This document shows, in pieces, positions 1 to 7,123 of a stretch of DNA of 23,322 nt. Source of the DNA: Lachnospiraceae bacterium UBA3282 (lineage in GTDB: Bacteria > Bacillota > Clostridia > Lachnospirales > Lachnospiraceae); NCBI GenBank assembly GCA_002361735.1, contig DETS01000093.1:727-24048 (forward strand), written 5' to 3'. The notes below the pieces were generated by a model, which did no database searches, was not told the DNA's origin, and saw only the letters and a list, made by a program, of their open reading frames with translations. The stretch's first letter is position 1. Every line of letters begins with the position of its first letter. Both the position numbers and the translations under genes were made by a program.

Positions 1-53
1 ATCGGGAAAATATTGTCGCTGTTGATTGATAAACTGCCATGTTTCGCTGCCAT
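1..53 (-). CDS. htpG: HtpG (Hsp90-family chaperone), N-terminal 17 codons only
   Basis: Partial gene cut by the left window edge. The minus-strand ATG at 53-51 opens a frame reading MAAKHGSLSINSDNIFP, which matches the N-terminus of clostridial HtpG proteins (a short basic start, then GSLSIN-(S/T)-(E/D)-NIFP). HtpG is a cytosolic ATP-dependent Hsp90-type chaperone. An AAAGGA ribosome-binding stretch lies about 10 nt upstream of the ATG. The assignment is supported by the perfect CIRCE box upstream, the HrcA operator found at heat-shock genes in Firmicutes. Only 17 codons are visible, so identity rests on the N-terminal match plus the CIRCE context. Confidence 0.8.
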   Translation of the reverse strand, partial: MAAKHGSLSINSDNIFP

Positions 54-93
54 TTTCTCACGTTCCTTTCTTTATAGAAATATCCTAGATGAT

Positions 94-122
94 AGTTTAA
101 TACCCTCTAAAATAGAAGTCAA
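94..122 (-). promoter_or_regulatory. Sigma-A-type promoter for htpG
   Basis: On the minus strand, -35 TTGACT (122-117) and -10 TAAACT (99-94) are separated by 17 bp, predicting a short leader before the htpG ATG at 53. A second TATAAT lies further upstream (minus strand, 201-196), on the other side of the CIRCE box, without a good -35. Confidence 0.65.
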
Positions 123-129
123 GAAAAAA

Positions 130-156
130 TTAGCACTCATTTAACATGAGTGCTAA
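130..156 (-). promoter_or_regulatory. CIRCE operator (HrcA binding site)
   Basis: Perfect consensus CIRCE: TTAGCACTC (130-138), 9-nt spacer, GAGTGCTAA (148-156). HrcA binds this element to repress class I heat-shock genes. It lies 8 bp upstream of the -35 of the predicted htpG promoter, not between promoter and start codon. The only gene reading away from it within range is htpG; the next gene on the right ends at 256 and reads toward it. Confidence 0.95.
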
Positions 157-255
157 TAATTTATCGTTTATTCCGTATTTAAGCGGCTTTGCGGAATTAT
201 AAACTTTTTCTAAACTTCACATTTCCATGCCCGATGCCTCAAAAAAACGCTTCTT

Positions 256-1323
256 TCAGCTCCCGAAATACTCCGTATAGATTTCAAAGAAATTCTGCGT
301 CGTCACTTCCTCATCATGGATGAAATTCACCGTATTCCAGAGTTCTTCGTTCAAGTTTCTGGTCAGCGTCTCCACATAGGCGTCATACTCCTGCCCAAAG
401 GCCTCCTCCCGCCGCTGCTCCACGATCTTTATTTTATTGGCGTCCGTCTCCTCCCGGTCAAAGGTGTTGATGCACTTGATGATGTGATAGCCAAACTCCG
501 TCTCCACCACGTCGCTGATCTCACCCGTTCCCAGATTGAAGGCCGCCGTCTCAAAAGACTCCTCCATCTCTCCTTTTCCAAAGGAATAGGTAGACTTGTC
601 ATCTTCGCTGTACTTGCGGATGAGCGCATCAAAGTCCTCATCCTCCTTTGCTTGACTAAGCGCCTCGAGCGCCCGTCTGTAGGCGTCCTGCTTTGCCTCC
701 TCCGTGTACTCGATTTTCTTTCCCGTCCCGTCCAACGCGTAGGTTTTGATCAGAATATGCTGCACGGTGATGGTACGTGCCTCGTCGTCGCTGATTTCCG
801 GATTGATATCCTTAATGGTATACTGGTACATTTTTTCCGCCCGCGCAAACTCCTTATAAAGAGCACGGATCGTCTTTTCGCTGACGCCTAAAAGCTCGAT
901 TTCCCGCTTTCCCAGCGTTTCGTAGTACGCTTTCGCCGCATTCTCGGCACGCGCCTCCTCCTCGTCAGAAAGCTCTACCTCATATTTCTCCGCCATCAGA
1001 TTCATGGTCTTGATCTGGGCAATCTGCGCCAGCGCAATATTTTTGACATTCTCCTCTAAGGTTACGCCATCCGCCTTGGTTTTCCAGATTTCCTCCCCAT
1101 AGACGTTCTCATAACGATTCTGGATCGTGGTCAGGTATACCATCAGCTCAGGCAGCTTGCAGGAACTGGTCTCAATCCGAAAAATCTCATCCTTCGCGAA
1201 TCCCGTGGTCAGCACCACCTTCGTGCCAAAGCTGTTCTCGTCACCGCAGCCTGTTATCACACTGGTTAACATAACTGCACACAATACATATGCCGCTATC
1301 CGTTTCCATCTCTTTTTTATCAT
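256..1323 (-). CDS. Parvulin-type peptidyl-prolyl isomerase lipoprotein (PrsA-like foldase)
   Basis: 355 residues from the ATG at 1323. A further ATG at 1347 is in frame, but only the 1323 start has a GGGGAATGGGA ribosome-binding stretch at suitable distance and begins directly with a signal peptide. The N-terminus is MIKKRWKR, a hydrophobic stretch, then lipobox VITGC with Cys26 as the lipidation site, so the protein should be anchored outside the membrane. Residues about 40-180 are a charged helical chaperone-like region. Residues about 185-285 match the PpiC/rotamase fold (QHILIK at the start, FGYHII at the end). Secreted parvulins of this type help exported proteins fold. The gene starts 45 nt after the PHP gene, so the two are probably co-transcribed. 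Assignment to the family is secure; exact equivalence to PrsA is not. Confidence 0.85.
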   Translation of the reverse strand: MIKKRWKRIAAYVLCAVMLTSVITGCGDENSFGTKVVLTTGFAKDEIFRIETSSCKLPELMVYLTTIQNRYENVYGEEIWKTKADGVTLEENVKNIALAQIAQIKTMNLMAEKYEVELSDEEEARAENAAKAYYETLGKREIELLGVSEKTIRALYKEFARAEKMYQYTIKDINPEISDDEARTITVQHILIKTYALDGTGKKIEYTEEAKQDAYRRALEALSQAKEDEDFDALIRKYSEDDKSTYSFGKGEMEESFETAAFNLGTGEISDVVETEFGYHIIKCINTFDREETDANKIKIVEQRREEAFGQEYDAYVETLTRNLNEELWNTVNFIHDEEVTTQNFFEIYTEYFGS

Positions 1324-1368
1324 ATTTTCCCATTCCCCAGCACTCATCTACAAATTACAATACTCATC

Positions 1369-2136
1369 TCAACCCATAGAAATGACCCTTCCCTTCTTAT
1401 CATACCACACTTTCCCGTCCGTCATGACATAATCTTCTCCTCCCAGTACCGCCTGCACATAATCCGCCGCTGAACGCAGTCTCCTGCGAAACGCCATACC
1501 GCCGCCGAACAGTTCCGTGGAGTGAATGTCTGACCCCGCGCTCATAGGAAATCCGTGCGCCCGCGCGTATGCGACAGCTCTCTGATCAAACACGGTCTTA
1601 TCCCGCAAAGGTCCTGAATACCAATGGTGCGCGGCATTGATTCCCTCCACGCCGTCCACAAAATCCGGAAAAAGGCGCACTTCGGGAATATAAGCCTCCT
1701 CCCTGTAAGGATGGGCGTGCATCACCAGTCCTCCCGCCTCGTGCACCAGCTCGTACTGCTCCTCCACGGATACGGAAGGAAGCTCGGGGTGTGCCTTCAT
1801 CCACGCCTTATCGATCCCGTACAGCAGAAACTCCGTGGCGTCGTACCCTGCCTCATAACCGAAAAAAACATCCAGTCCGACGGCATCCCCCTCCGCCTTC
1901 GCGTGTTCATATCCGAGGCAGAATCGATCCACCCACTCATCCCACGGCAAACTCCTGTCCACACGGGTATTTCCGCCCCAGTTATGGTCCGTCACAAAAA
2001 TGCCGGTATAGCCGTACTCCTTACAGGCTCTTGCCATCTCCGCTCCGGTGCTTCTCGCACAGGCGCTGGACTCCGACGTATGCAGATGCGTCTCATATAA
2101 GTAGGGATACTGCTCCCTGATTGCCGTATCGTTCAT
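1369..2136 (-). CDS. PHP-domain metal-dependent phosphoesterase
   Basis: 255 residues. The frame extends to an ATG at 2148, but that ATG overlaps the GGAGGT Shine-Dalgarno sequence which sits correctly before the ATG at 2136, so 2136 is chosen. Metal-binding motifs of the PHP (polymerase and histidinol phosphatase) fold are seen in order: HLH (His17, His19), TDHN (Asp50, His51), a Glu in GYEAG (Glu95), MHAHP (His140, His142) and GSDIH (Asp203, His205). PHP proteins of this size usually hydrolyse phosphate esters in the cytosol using two or three metal ions. The substrate cannot be read from the sequence. It follows ilvE after a likely terminator and precedes the foldase gene closely. Confidence 0.85.
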   Translation of the reverse strand: MNDTAIREQYPYLYETHLHTSESSACARSTGAEMARACKEYGYTGIFVTDHNWGGNTRVDRSLPWDEWVDRFCLGYEHAKAEGDAVGLDVFFGYEAGYDATEFLLYGIDKAWMKAHPELPSVSVEEQYELVHEAGGLVMHAHPYREEAYIPEVRLFPDFVDGVEGINAAHHWYSGPLRDKTVFDQRAVAYARAHGFPMSAGSDIHSTELFGGGMAFRRRLRSAADYVQAVLGGEDYVMTDGKVWYDKKGRVISMG

Positions 2137-2188
2137 CTTTACCTCCATGCCGGAGCCACAAACTCGCGGTTGAATACATTGCTCTTTC

Positions 2189-2211
2189 GGAGAATTTATT
2201 TATTCTTCTCC
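2189..2211. other. Small inverted repeat upstream of the PHP gene
   Basis: GGAGAA (2189-2194) and TTCTCC (2206-2211) form a 6-bp stem with an 11-nt AT loop between the ilvE terminator and the PHP gene. There is no T-run, so the role is unknown. Confidence 0.4.
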
Positions 2212-2218
2212 ATGACCC

Positions 2219-2270
2219 GAAAAAGGATTAAATTGTATGCCGCGGCATCTCAACCTAATCCTTTTCCTTT
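2219..2270 (-). terminator. Probable ilvE terminator with an internal palindrome
   Basis: AAAAGGATTA (2221-2230) pairs with TAATCCTTTT (2256-2265). Between the arms is a perfect 12-bp palindrome, ATGCCGCGGCAT (2237-2248), giving a two-tier hairpin. On the minus strand the stem ends in a CCTTTTTC run about 100 nt after the ilvE stop, as expected for a Rho-independent terminator. T-rich flanks on both sides mean it could act in both directions. Confidence 0.55.
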
Positions 2271-2361
2271 TTATCCTCATTGTTCCGTAATCATCATTTC
2301 CTGTCAACGGCAATTTGGCTATATCCTTTCTCAATGCCGTTGCCGCTACATCGTCCGCATT

Positions 2362-3387
2362 CTACTTGATCACGTGAATCCAGCCCTTAGGCGCTTCGAT
2401 CCTGCCCATCTGAATGCCCGTCAGCGTGTCATACAACTTCTTCGTAATCGGTCCCATCTCGCTCATACCGCTGGGGAACGCGATCTCTTTGCCGTGATCT
2501 ACGATCTTACCTACCGGGGAAATAACTGCCGCCGTACCGCACAGCCCGCACTCCGCAAAATCCTTCACTTCCTCAAGCGCGATCGGTCTCTCCTCCACCT
2601 CAAGTCCGAGATAATCTTTGGCAACCGTCATCAGGGACCTTCTCGTAATGGAGGGCAAAATGCTGCCGGACTTCGGCGTGATCACCTTATTGTCCTTTGT
2701 CACGAACAGGAAGTTCGCGCCGCCCGTCTCCTCCACGTATGTCCTGCTGCCCGCATCCAGATACATGTTTTCATCGTACCCTTCCTCATGCGCCGTCACA
2801 ATGGCATGGAGACTCATGGCATAGTTTAATCCTGCCTTGATATGTCCCGTGCCGTGCGGCGCCGCGCGGTCAAAATCGCTCACTTTGATGGTGATGGGTT
2901 TCACGCCGCCCTTAAAGTAAGGACCCACAGGCGTGGTAAACACTCTAAACTGATACTCCTCCGCAGGCTTCACGCCGATCACGGGAGAGATACCGAACAT
3001 ATAAGGTCTGATGTAGAGGGTCGCGCCGGAGCCGTAAGGGGGCACATAAGCCTCATTCGCTGCCACCACATCCGTCACCGCCTGTATGAAACGCTCCTGC
3101 GGGAATACCGGCATCTCCAGCCGCTTGCAGGAATCTTCCATGCGCTGTGCATTCAGATCGGGGCGGAAGGTCACGATACGTCCATCCTCGGTGGTGTAAG
3201 CCTTCATTCCCTCGAAACAGGTCTGCGCATACTGCAAAACGCCCGCGCATTCGTTCATCACGATATTGGCATCCTCCGTAAGCGTACCGTCATCCCAGGC
3301 ACCGTTTTTGAAATTCGCCACAAAACGTTTGTCCGTCTCATGATAACCGAAACCGATATTCGCCCAATCCAGATTCTTCTTTTCCAT
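2362..3387 (-). CDS. ilvE: Branched-chain amino acid aminotransferase
   Basis: 341 residues, full length for the class IV fold PLP aminotransferases. It transfers the amino group between glutamate and the 2-keto acids of leucine, isoleucine and valine. The Schiff-base lysine is Lys184 in GHIKAGLNYA. Other family signatures are CFEGMKAY (about 57-64), RPDLNAQRM (about 75-83), YIRPYMFG (about 125-132), the YVEETGGANFLFV substrate-side segment, and the SITRRS phosphate-binding segment. The ATG at 3387 has GGAGAGGAG upstream. The neighbours are not other branched-chain synthesis genes, so it looks like a stand-alone unit with its own promoter and terminator. No T-box leader is visible in the short upstream region. 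Confidence 0.95.
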   Translation of the reverse strand: MEKKNLDWANIGFGYHETDKRFVANFKNGAWDDGTLTEDANIVMNECAGVLQYAQTCFEGMKAYTTEDGRIVTFRPDLNAQRMEDSCKRLEMPVFPQERFIQAVTDVVAANEAYVPPYGSGATLYIRPYMFGISPVIGVKPAEEYQFRVFTTPVGPYFKGGVKPITIKVSDFDRAAPHGTGHIKAGLNYAMSLHAIVTAHEEGYDENMYLDAGSRTYVEETGGANFLFVTKDNKVITPKSGSILPSITRRSLMTVAKDYLGLEVEERPIALEEVKDFAECGLCGTAAVISPVGKIVDHGKEIAFPSGMSEMGPITKKLYDTLTGIQMGRIEAPKGWIHVIK

Positions 3388-3439
3388 AATACTAAGCTCC
3401 TCTCCTCAGACACGTAACGATTCTGTTCTTTTTTTATAT

Positions 3440-3465
3440 ATTATACCTTTGTATCCAAAAGTCAA
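3440..3465 (-). promoter_or_regulatory. Possible ilvE promoter
   Basis: Minus strand: TATAAT (3445-3440) about 50 nt upstream of the ilvE start, with TTGACT (3465-3460) only 14 bp further upstream. The spacing is short, so the true -35 may differ. It lies immediately after the stop of the kinase gene. Confidence 0.4.
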
Positions 3466-3471
3466 GCCTGT

Positions 3472-5436
3472 TTACAGGACGGCGTTCACAATTTCCAGCG
3501 CTATGTCGTAGGCATAATCCTTGACTGCCTTCTCACAAAGCCGCAGCATTTTCTTATCCGACTCCGGCCTCTCGTATCGCTTCAACTCACGCAGTTTTGC
3601 TGCCGCGCTGTCCCCGTCAAAGTCATCCAGCCTTGCTGCCAGTTCCCTGAGGGCACTGACCCACTCATCCTCCGAAATCCGTATCCCGCCCTCGCTCTCC
3701 GCCTGCTCGGGCTTTTTTTCTTCCGCATCCTCACTTTCCAAATACACCTTCAAGCTGTTCCTCATGCTGTTCATCATCGAAAACAGGATCGGGGAACGCA
3801 CGGTCACATCTTCGAGCTGCCCTGCCTTTGCCATCTTTTCCAGTTCAAAGGCTTCGTCCGCCAAATCGTCGGCACCCACATTTCTGGCATTCCCTTTCAG
3901 GGAATGGACAATAATCGTATAGCCCGGCATATCTCCCTTCTGCAAAAAGTCTTTGAGCGCTTCCTCTTTCTCCTGTAAAATGGAGTGGAAATCATGGAGC
4001 ACCTTACCGTAGAGTGCCTTGTCTCCGCCCATATAGCGGAGACCGTTTCTCAAATTGAACCCGATCAGATAAAGCTGGCTCTCCCTGATGGCAAGCTCGC
4101 TCCCCTCCTCCGCCTGCTCGTATTCGTCACTGATCTTTTGGTTGTGCGTCAGATAGACGACATTGCTCGGCAGATACTCGATCAGCATATTCTCAAGTTT
4201 ATCCGCGTCAATGGGCTTCGTGAGATAATCCTGAAACCCCTCCTTCAAATACATTTCTTTGGCTCCCGCCACCGCATTTGCCGTCAGGGCGATCACCGGA
4301 ATGTCCTTAGACGGATTGCCTTCCAGTTCACGGATGGCATGCAGCGTCTGCACCCCGTCCATCACCGGCATCATATGATCCATACAGATCAGATGATAAG
4401 TCTTTCTCTTGATCAGTTCCAGACACTCCTCACCGCTCGCCGCCACATCGATCTGCAGCCTCGTTCCTTTCAAAAGTCCCTGTGCCACCGCCAGATTCAT
4501 AGCATTGTCGTCTACGATCAAAATCCTGCCCATAGGAGCAATGAATTTCTCATGATAGTCCTCTATGCTCCGCAGGCTCTCCGCGTACTGCTTCTCAAAA
4601 TCACCAAGCGGCTCCCTGTCCACCACTTTTTGCACGATCTTGAAGGAAAATGCCGAGCCTTTGCCGTATACACTCTGCACCTCAAGCTTCCCGCCCATCA
4701 TCTCGATCAGGCGATAGGTGATGGCGAGCCCCAGCCCCGTCCTGTCATCATTGCTGCGGGCTGTGGAATCCATCCGCTGAAATGCCTGAAAAAGTTTGGG
4801 GATATCCTTCTCTTTGATACCGATCCCCGTATCCTTTACGATCACATAGATTTCTATGGTATCATCTTTCAGCTCCTTCCAGCTCATATGCAGCGTGATT
4901 TTGCCCTTATCCGTGTAGCGAACCGCATTTGACAACAGATTCCCAATGATCTGTCTGATATGTATCTCATCGCCGAACAGCTTATAAGGGATATCCTGCG
5001 CAATCTCCAGCGCCAGATCCAGCTTTTTGCGGCGCTGCTGCACCGATATGCTGTTGATCAGGTCATTCAACAGGGAGCTGACGTCATAGATGCCCTCCGT
5101 CAACTCCAGTTTATCCGCTTCCAGTTTGGAGAAGTCTAAAATATCACTTACCAGCGCAAGCAGGATATTGCCTGCCTGCCTGATGTCTCTGGCATATTCT
5201 TTGATCGTCTCCTCCTGGCTCTCTCTCAGGATCAGCTCATTCAGCCCCAGGATCGTATTGATCGGCGTCCTCAGCTCGTGCGACATATTTGCCAGAAAGA
5301 TGTCCCTGGCATACTCCGCCTTCTCCACTGCGCTTTTTGCCGCCTCCAGCTCCTCATTCTTCTGCTGCAGCGCTTCCTGCGCCTGCGAAAGCTCCGTTCC
5401 CTTCTTCGCTGTCGTTTTCTTTGTCTCCTGCCCCAT
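3472..5436 (-). CDS. Cytosolic hybrid histidine kinase (HisKA-HATPase-REC-HPt)
   Basis: 654 residues from the ATG at 5436, preceded by AGAAGGG. A GTG at 5493 with GGGGAG upstream is an alternative, adding 19 Arg-rich residues. Domain order: charged coiled coil (about 10-45); HisKA with phospho-acceptor His53 in MSHELRTP; HATPase with N-box NLLSNA (about 166-171), DTGIGI (about 202-207) and GLGL (about 234-237); receiver domain with the VDDN acidic pair and phospho-Asp353 in CMDHMMP; HPt domain with His511 in HSLKGNARNVG; and a C-terminal helical segment. A phosphorelay His-Asp-His is therefore complete inside one protein, but there is no transmembrane segment and no PAS, GAF or Cache input domain. 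No response regulator with an output domain is nearby. It probably takes its signal from a partner protein. Confidence 0.9.
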   Translation of the reverse strand: MGQETKKTTAKKGTELSQAQEALQQKNEELEAAKSAVEKAEYARDIFLANMSHELRTPINTILGLNELILRESQEETIKEYARDIRQAGNILLALVSDILDFSKLEADKLELTEGIYDVSSLLNDLINSISVQQRRKKLDLALEIAQDIPYKLFGDEIHIRQIIGNLLSNAVRYTDKGKITLHMSWKELKDDTIEIYVIVKDTGIGIKEKDIPKLFQAFQRMDSTARSNDDRTGLGLAITYRLIEMMGGKLEVQSVYGKGSAFSFKIVQKVVDREPLGDFEKQYAESLRSIEDYHEKFIAPMGRILIVDDNAMNLAVAQGLLKGTRLQIDVAASGEECLELIKRKTYHLICMDHMMPVMDGVQTLHAIRELEGNPSKDIPVIALTANAVAGAKEMYLKEGFQDYLTKPIDADKLENMLIEYLPSNVVYLTHNQKISDEYEQAEEGSELAIRESQLYLIGFNLRNGLRYMGGDKALYGKVLHDFHSILQEKEEALKDFLQKGDMPGYTIIVHSLKGNARNVGADDLADEAFELEKMAKAGQLEDVTVRSPILFSMMNSMRNSLKVYLESEDAEEKKPEQAESEGGIRISEDEWVSALRELAARLDDFDGDSAAAKLRELKRYERPESDKKMLRLCEKAVKDYAYDIALEIVNAVL

Positions 5437-5513
5437 ATCAGTTACCCTTCTTTCATACCGCCGCGCCCTGCCGCGTTTTCCGTCTGCCCTCACAGACTCC
5501 CCATTTTATCTTT

Positions 5514-6005
5514 CTATTTCTTTCTTTCATATTTCACAAAGCAGTATGGCAGATCAAAATAGGTCTGCTCGTCACTTTCCGCGGTAATTTCCCATTCTCC
5601 ATCCTCATCCAGATTCGGAAAATAAGCGTCCGCCTCATAGTCGTGATCGATCTTTGTCACATGCACCACATCGCACTCCGGTAACATCTGTCGGTAAACG
5701 CTCTCTCCGCCGATGATATACACATCCTCCGTGGGATATTTTTGCAGTTCGGCATCCAGTTCCTCTTTATTATGCACCACCACGGCATCTTTCACCTGAT
5801 AATCCGGGTTCGCGGAAAGGATGATATTTTTCCTGTTCGGCAGCGGCATCCCCTGCGGAAAAGTCTCTAATGTCTTTCTGCCAAGCACCACCACCTTACC
5901 TGTGGTCTCCTGACGGAAATTCTTATGATCCGCCGGAATGCGCACCAACAGGCTGTTCTTACAGCCGATGGCCCAGTTGTTGTCTACGGCTACGATTGCG
6001 TTCAT
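5514..6005 (-). CDS. folA: Dihydrofolate reductase
   Basis: 163 residues from the ATG at 6005, preceded by AGAGGAGA. The frame continues to 6071, but the extra residues do not resemble the family and lie inside an inverted-repeat element. The protein reduces dihydrofolate to tetrahydrofolate with NADPH in the cytosol. Signatures: MNAIVAVDNNWAIG start; catalytic Asp26 in IPADHKNF; GKVVVLGRKTLETFP; PLPNRKNIILS; and IIGGESVYRQ for the NADPH site. The Trp found before the catalytic Asp in the E. coli enzyme (MPWNLPAD) is replaced (LLVRIPAD), a substitution I recall from clostridial DHFRs. It lies downstream of thyA on the same strand, which fits the shared folate cycle. Confidence 0.95.
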   Translation of the reverse strand: MNAIVAVDNNWAIGCKNSLLVRIPADHKNFRQETTGKVVVLGRKTLETFPQGMPLPNRKNIILSANPDYQVKDAVVVHNKEELDAELQKYPTEDVYIIGGESVYRQMLPECDVVHVTKIDHDYEADAYFPNLDEDGEWEITAESDEQTYFDLPYCFVKYERKK

Positions 6006-6024
6006 ATTGTCTCCTCTAAATATT

Positions 6025-6210
6025 TGCGAAACTCCTTTTAGGTTATCGAAATTGTACAATAGTATAATCAACGCAGACTCGCTTTCGCTCCGTTCCGAGC
6101 GTAGCAGACGCTAAACTCGTGAAATACCTCGTTAAGCGCTGACGCTCTTCTAGGGTCTGCTTATGATTATGCTATTGCACAATTATGGCAGCGCTGTGCT
6201 GAGTTTCGCA
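6025..6210. repeat. 186-bp imperfect inverted-repeat element (MITE-like or structured leader)
   Basis: The segment between thyA and the DHFR gene is self-complementary from its ends inward. TGCGAAACTC (6025-6034) matches GAGTTTCGCA (6201-6210). After 15-16 unpaired bases, the 21-nt arm at about 6050-6070 matches the complement of the arm at about 6162-6183, with consensus AATTGTRCAATAGYATAAT and two mismatches. GCAGAC (6073-6078) then pairs with GTCTGC (6155-6160). The interior holds smaller AGCG/CGCT hairpins. It contains no ORF of its own. It could be a miniature inverted-repeat transposable element or a folded RNA in the thyA-folA transcript. Confidence 0.65.
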
Positions 6211-6218
6211 TGTACTTA

Positions 6219-7067
6219 CTAGATGGCTACGGGTATATCCGTCACCTGCGGTCCGGTGATATAATTCTCTACCTTCACGTCATCCCGCGTAAACTTGTAG
6301 AAGTCCGTGACTTCGGGATTCAGCCGGAATGTCGGCGCATCATACGTCGGTCTTGTGATCAATTCCTCTATGATTGGAATATGTCTGTCATAAATGTGCG
6401 CATCCGCGATCACATGGACGAGTTCTCCCACCTCCATGCCGCAGACCTGTGCCAGCATATGCACAAGCACTGCGTACTGCACGACATTCCAATTGTTTGC
6501 CGCCAGTACATCCTGCGAACGCTGATTCAAAATCGCATTCAGGACCAGTTTCTCATGCCCCTTTTTCTGCGTGACATTAAAGGTCATACTGTAAGCGCAG
6601 GGATAGAGGTTCATCTCGTGCAGATCCTGATGCACATAGAGATTCGTCATGATGCGGCGGCTGAACGGATTGTTCTTCAGATCGTAAATCACCCGGTCCA
6701 CCTGATCCATCATGCCCTCTTTATATTGATGTTTCACGCCCATCTGATAGCCGTAGGCCTTGCCGATGCTGCCGTCCGCGTCCGCCCACTCGTCCCAGAT
6801 ATGGCTGTGCAGATCGTTGATATTATTGGACTTTTTCTGCCAGATCCAGAGCATTTCATCCGTAGCGCTCTTTAAAGCAGTCTTCCGAAGCGTCAGGATC
6901 GGGAACTCTTTCGACAGATCGTAGCGGTTCACCACCCCGAATTTCTTTATCGTGTAGGCGCTCTCCCCGTCCGGCCAGTGGGGTCTCACCTTCTCCCCCT
7001 CCGTACTTGTGCCGTTTTCCAGGATATCCTTGCACATCTCTATGAAAATATGATCTGCGAAACTCAT
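6219..7067 (-). CDS. thyA: Thymidylate synthase
   Basis: 282 residues, the usual length. It methylates dUMP to dTMP using methylene-tetrahydrofolate and releases dihydrofolate, the substrate of the reductase encoded downstream. Active-site Cys157 lies in NLYPCAYSM; further signatures are NPFSRRIM (133-140), QRSQDV, NNWNVVQYA and HIYDRH near the C-terminus. There is a GGAGAGGAA ribosome-binding site before the ATG at 7067. It starts 56 nt after the stop of the beta-CASP RNase gene. A near copy of its first 17 nt lies about 37 nt upstream of the start. Identity is secure. Confidence 0.96.
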   Translation of the reverse strand: MSFADHIFIEMCKDILENGTSTEGEKVRPHWPDGESAYTIKKFGVVNRYDLSKEFPILTLRKTALKSATDEMLWIWQKKSNNINDLHSHIWDEWADADGSIGKAYGYQMGVKHQYKEGMMDQVDRVIYDLKNNPFSRRIMTNLYVHQDLHEMNLYPCAYSMTFNVTQKKGHEKLVLNAILNQRSQDVLAANNWNVVQYAVLVHMLAQVCGMEVGELVHVIADAHIYDRHIPIIEELITRPTYDAPTFRLNPEVTDFYKFTRDDVKVENYITGPQVTDIPVAI

Positions 7068-7123
7068 GCTCTGTCTTTCCTCTCCTACTATGTATCTACG
7101 AAACTCATCTCAACGTTATACCT

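Noticed and set aside
316..891. Long plus-strand ORF opposite the parvulin gene, and similar long plus-strand ORFs opposite ilvE, the kinase, thyA, the RNase, the ATPase and flagellin
   Set aside because: His/Arg/Leu-rich antisense shadows without SD sequences; the minus-strand genes carry clear motifs.
3388..3471. T-box or other riboswitch upstream of ilvE
   Set aside because: Leader after the likely promoter is only about 50 nt and has no T-box motif or terminator.
1345..7110. GTTGAGATGAGT shared between the PHP-parvulin gap and the RNase-thyA gap
   Set aside because: Twelve-base match that in the first case includes the stop codon; could easily be chance.
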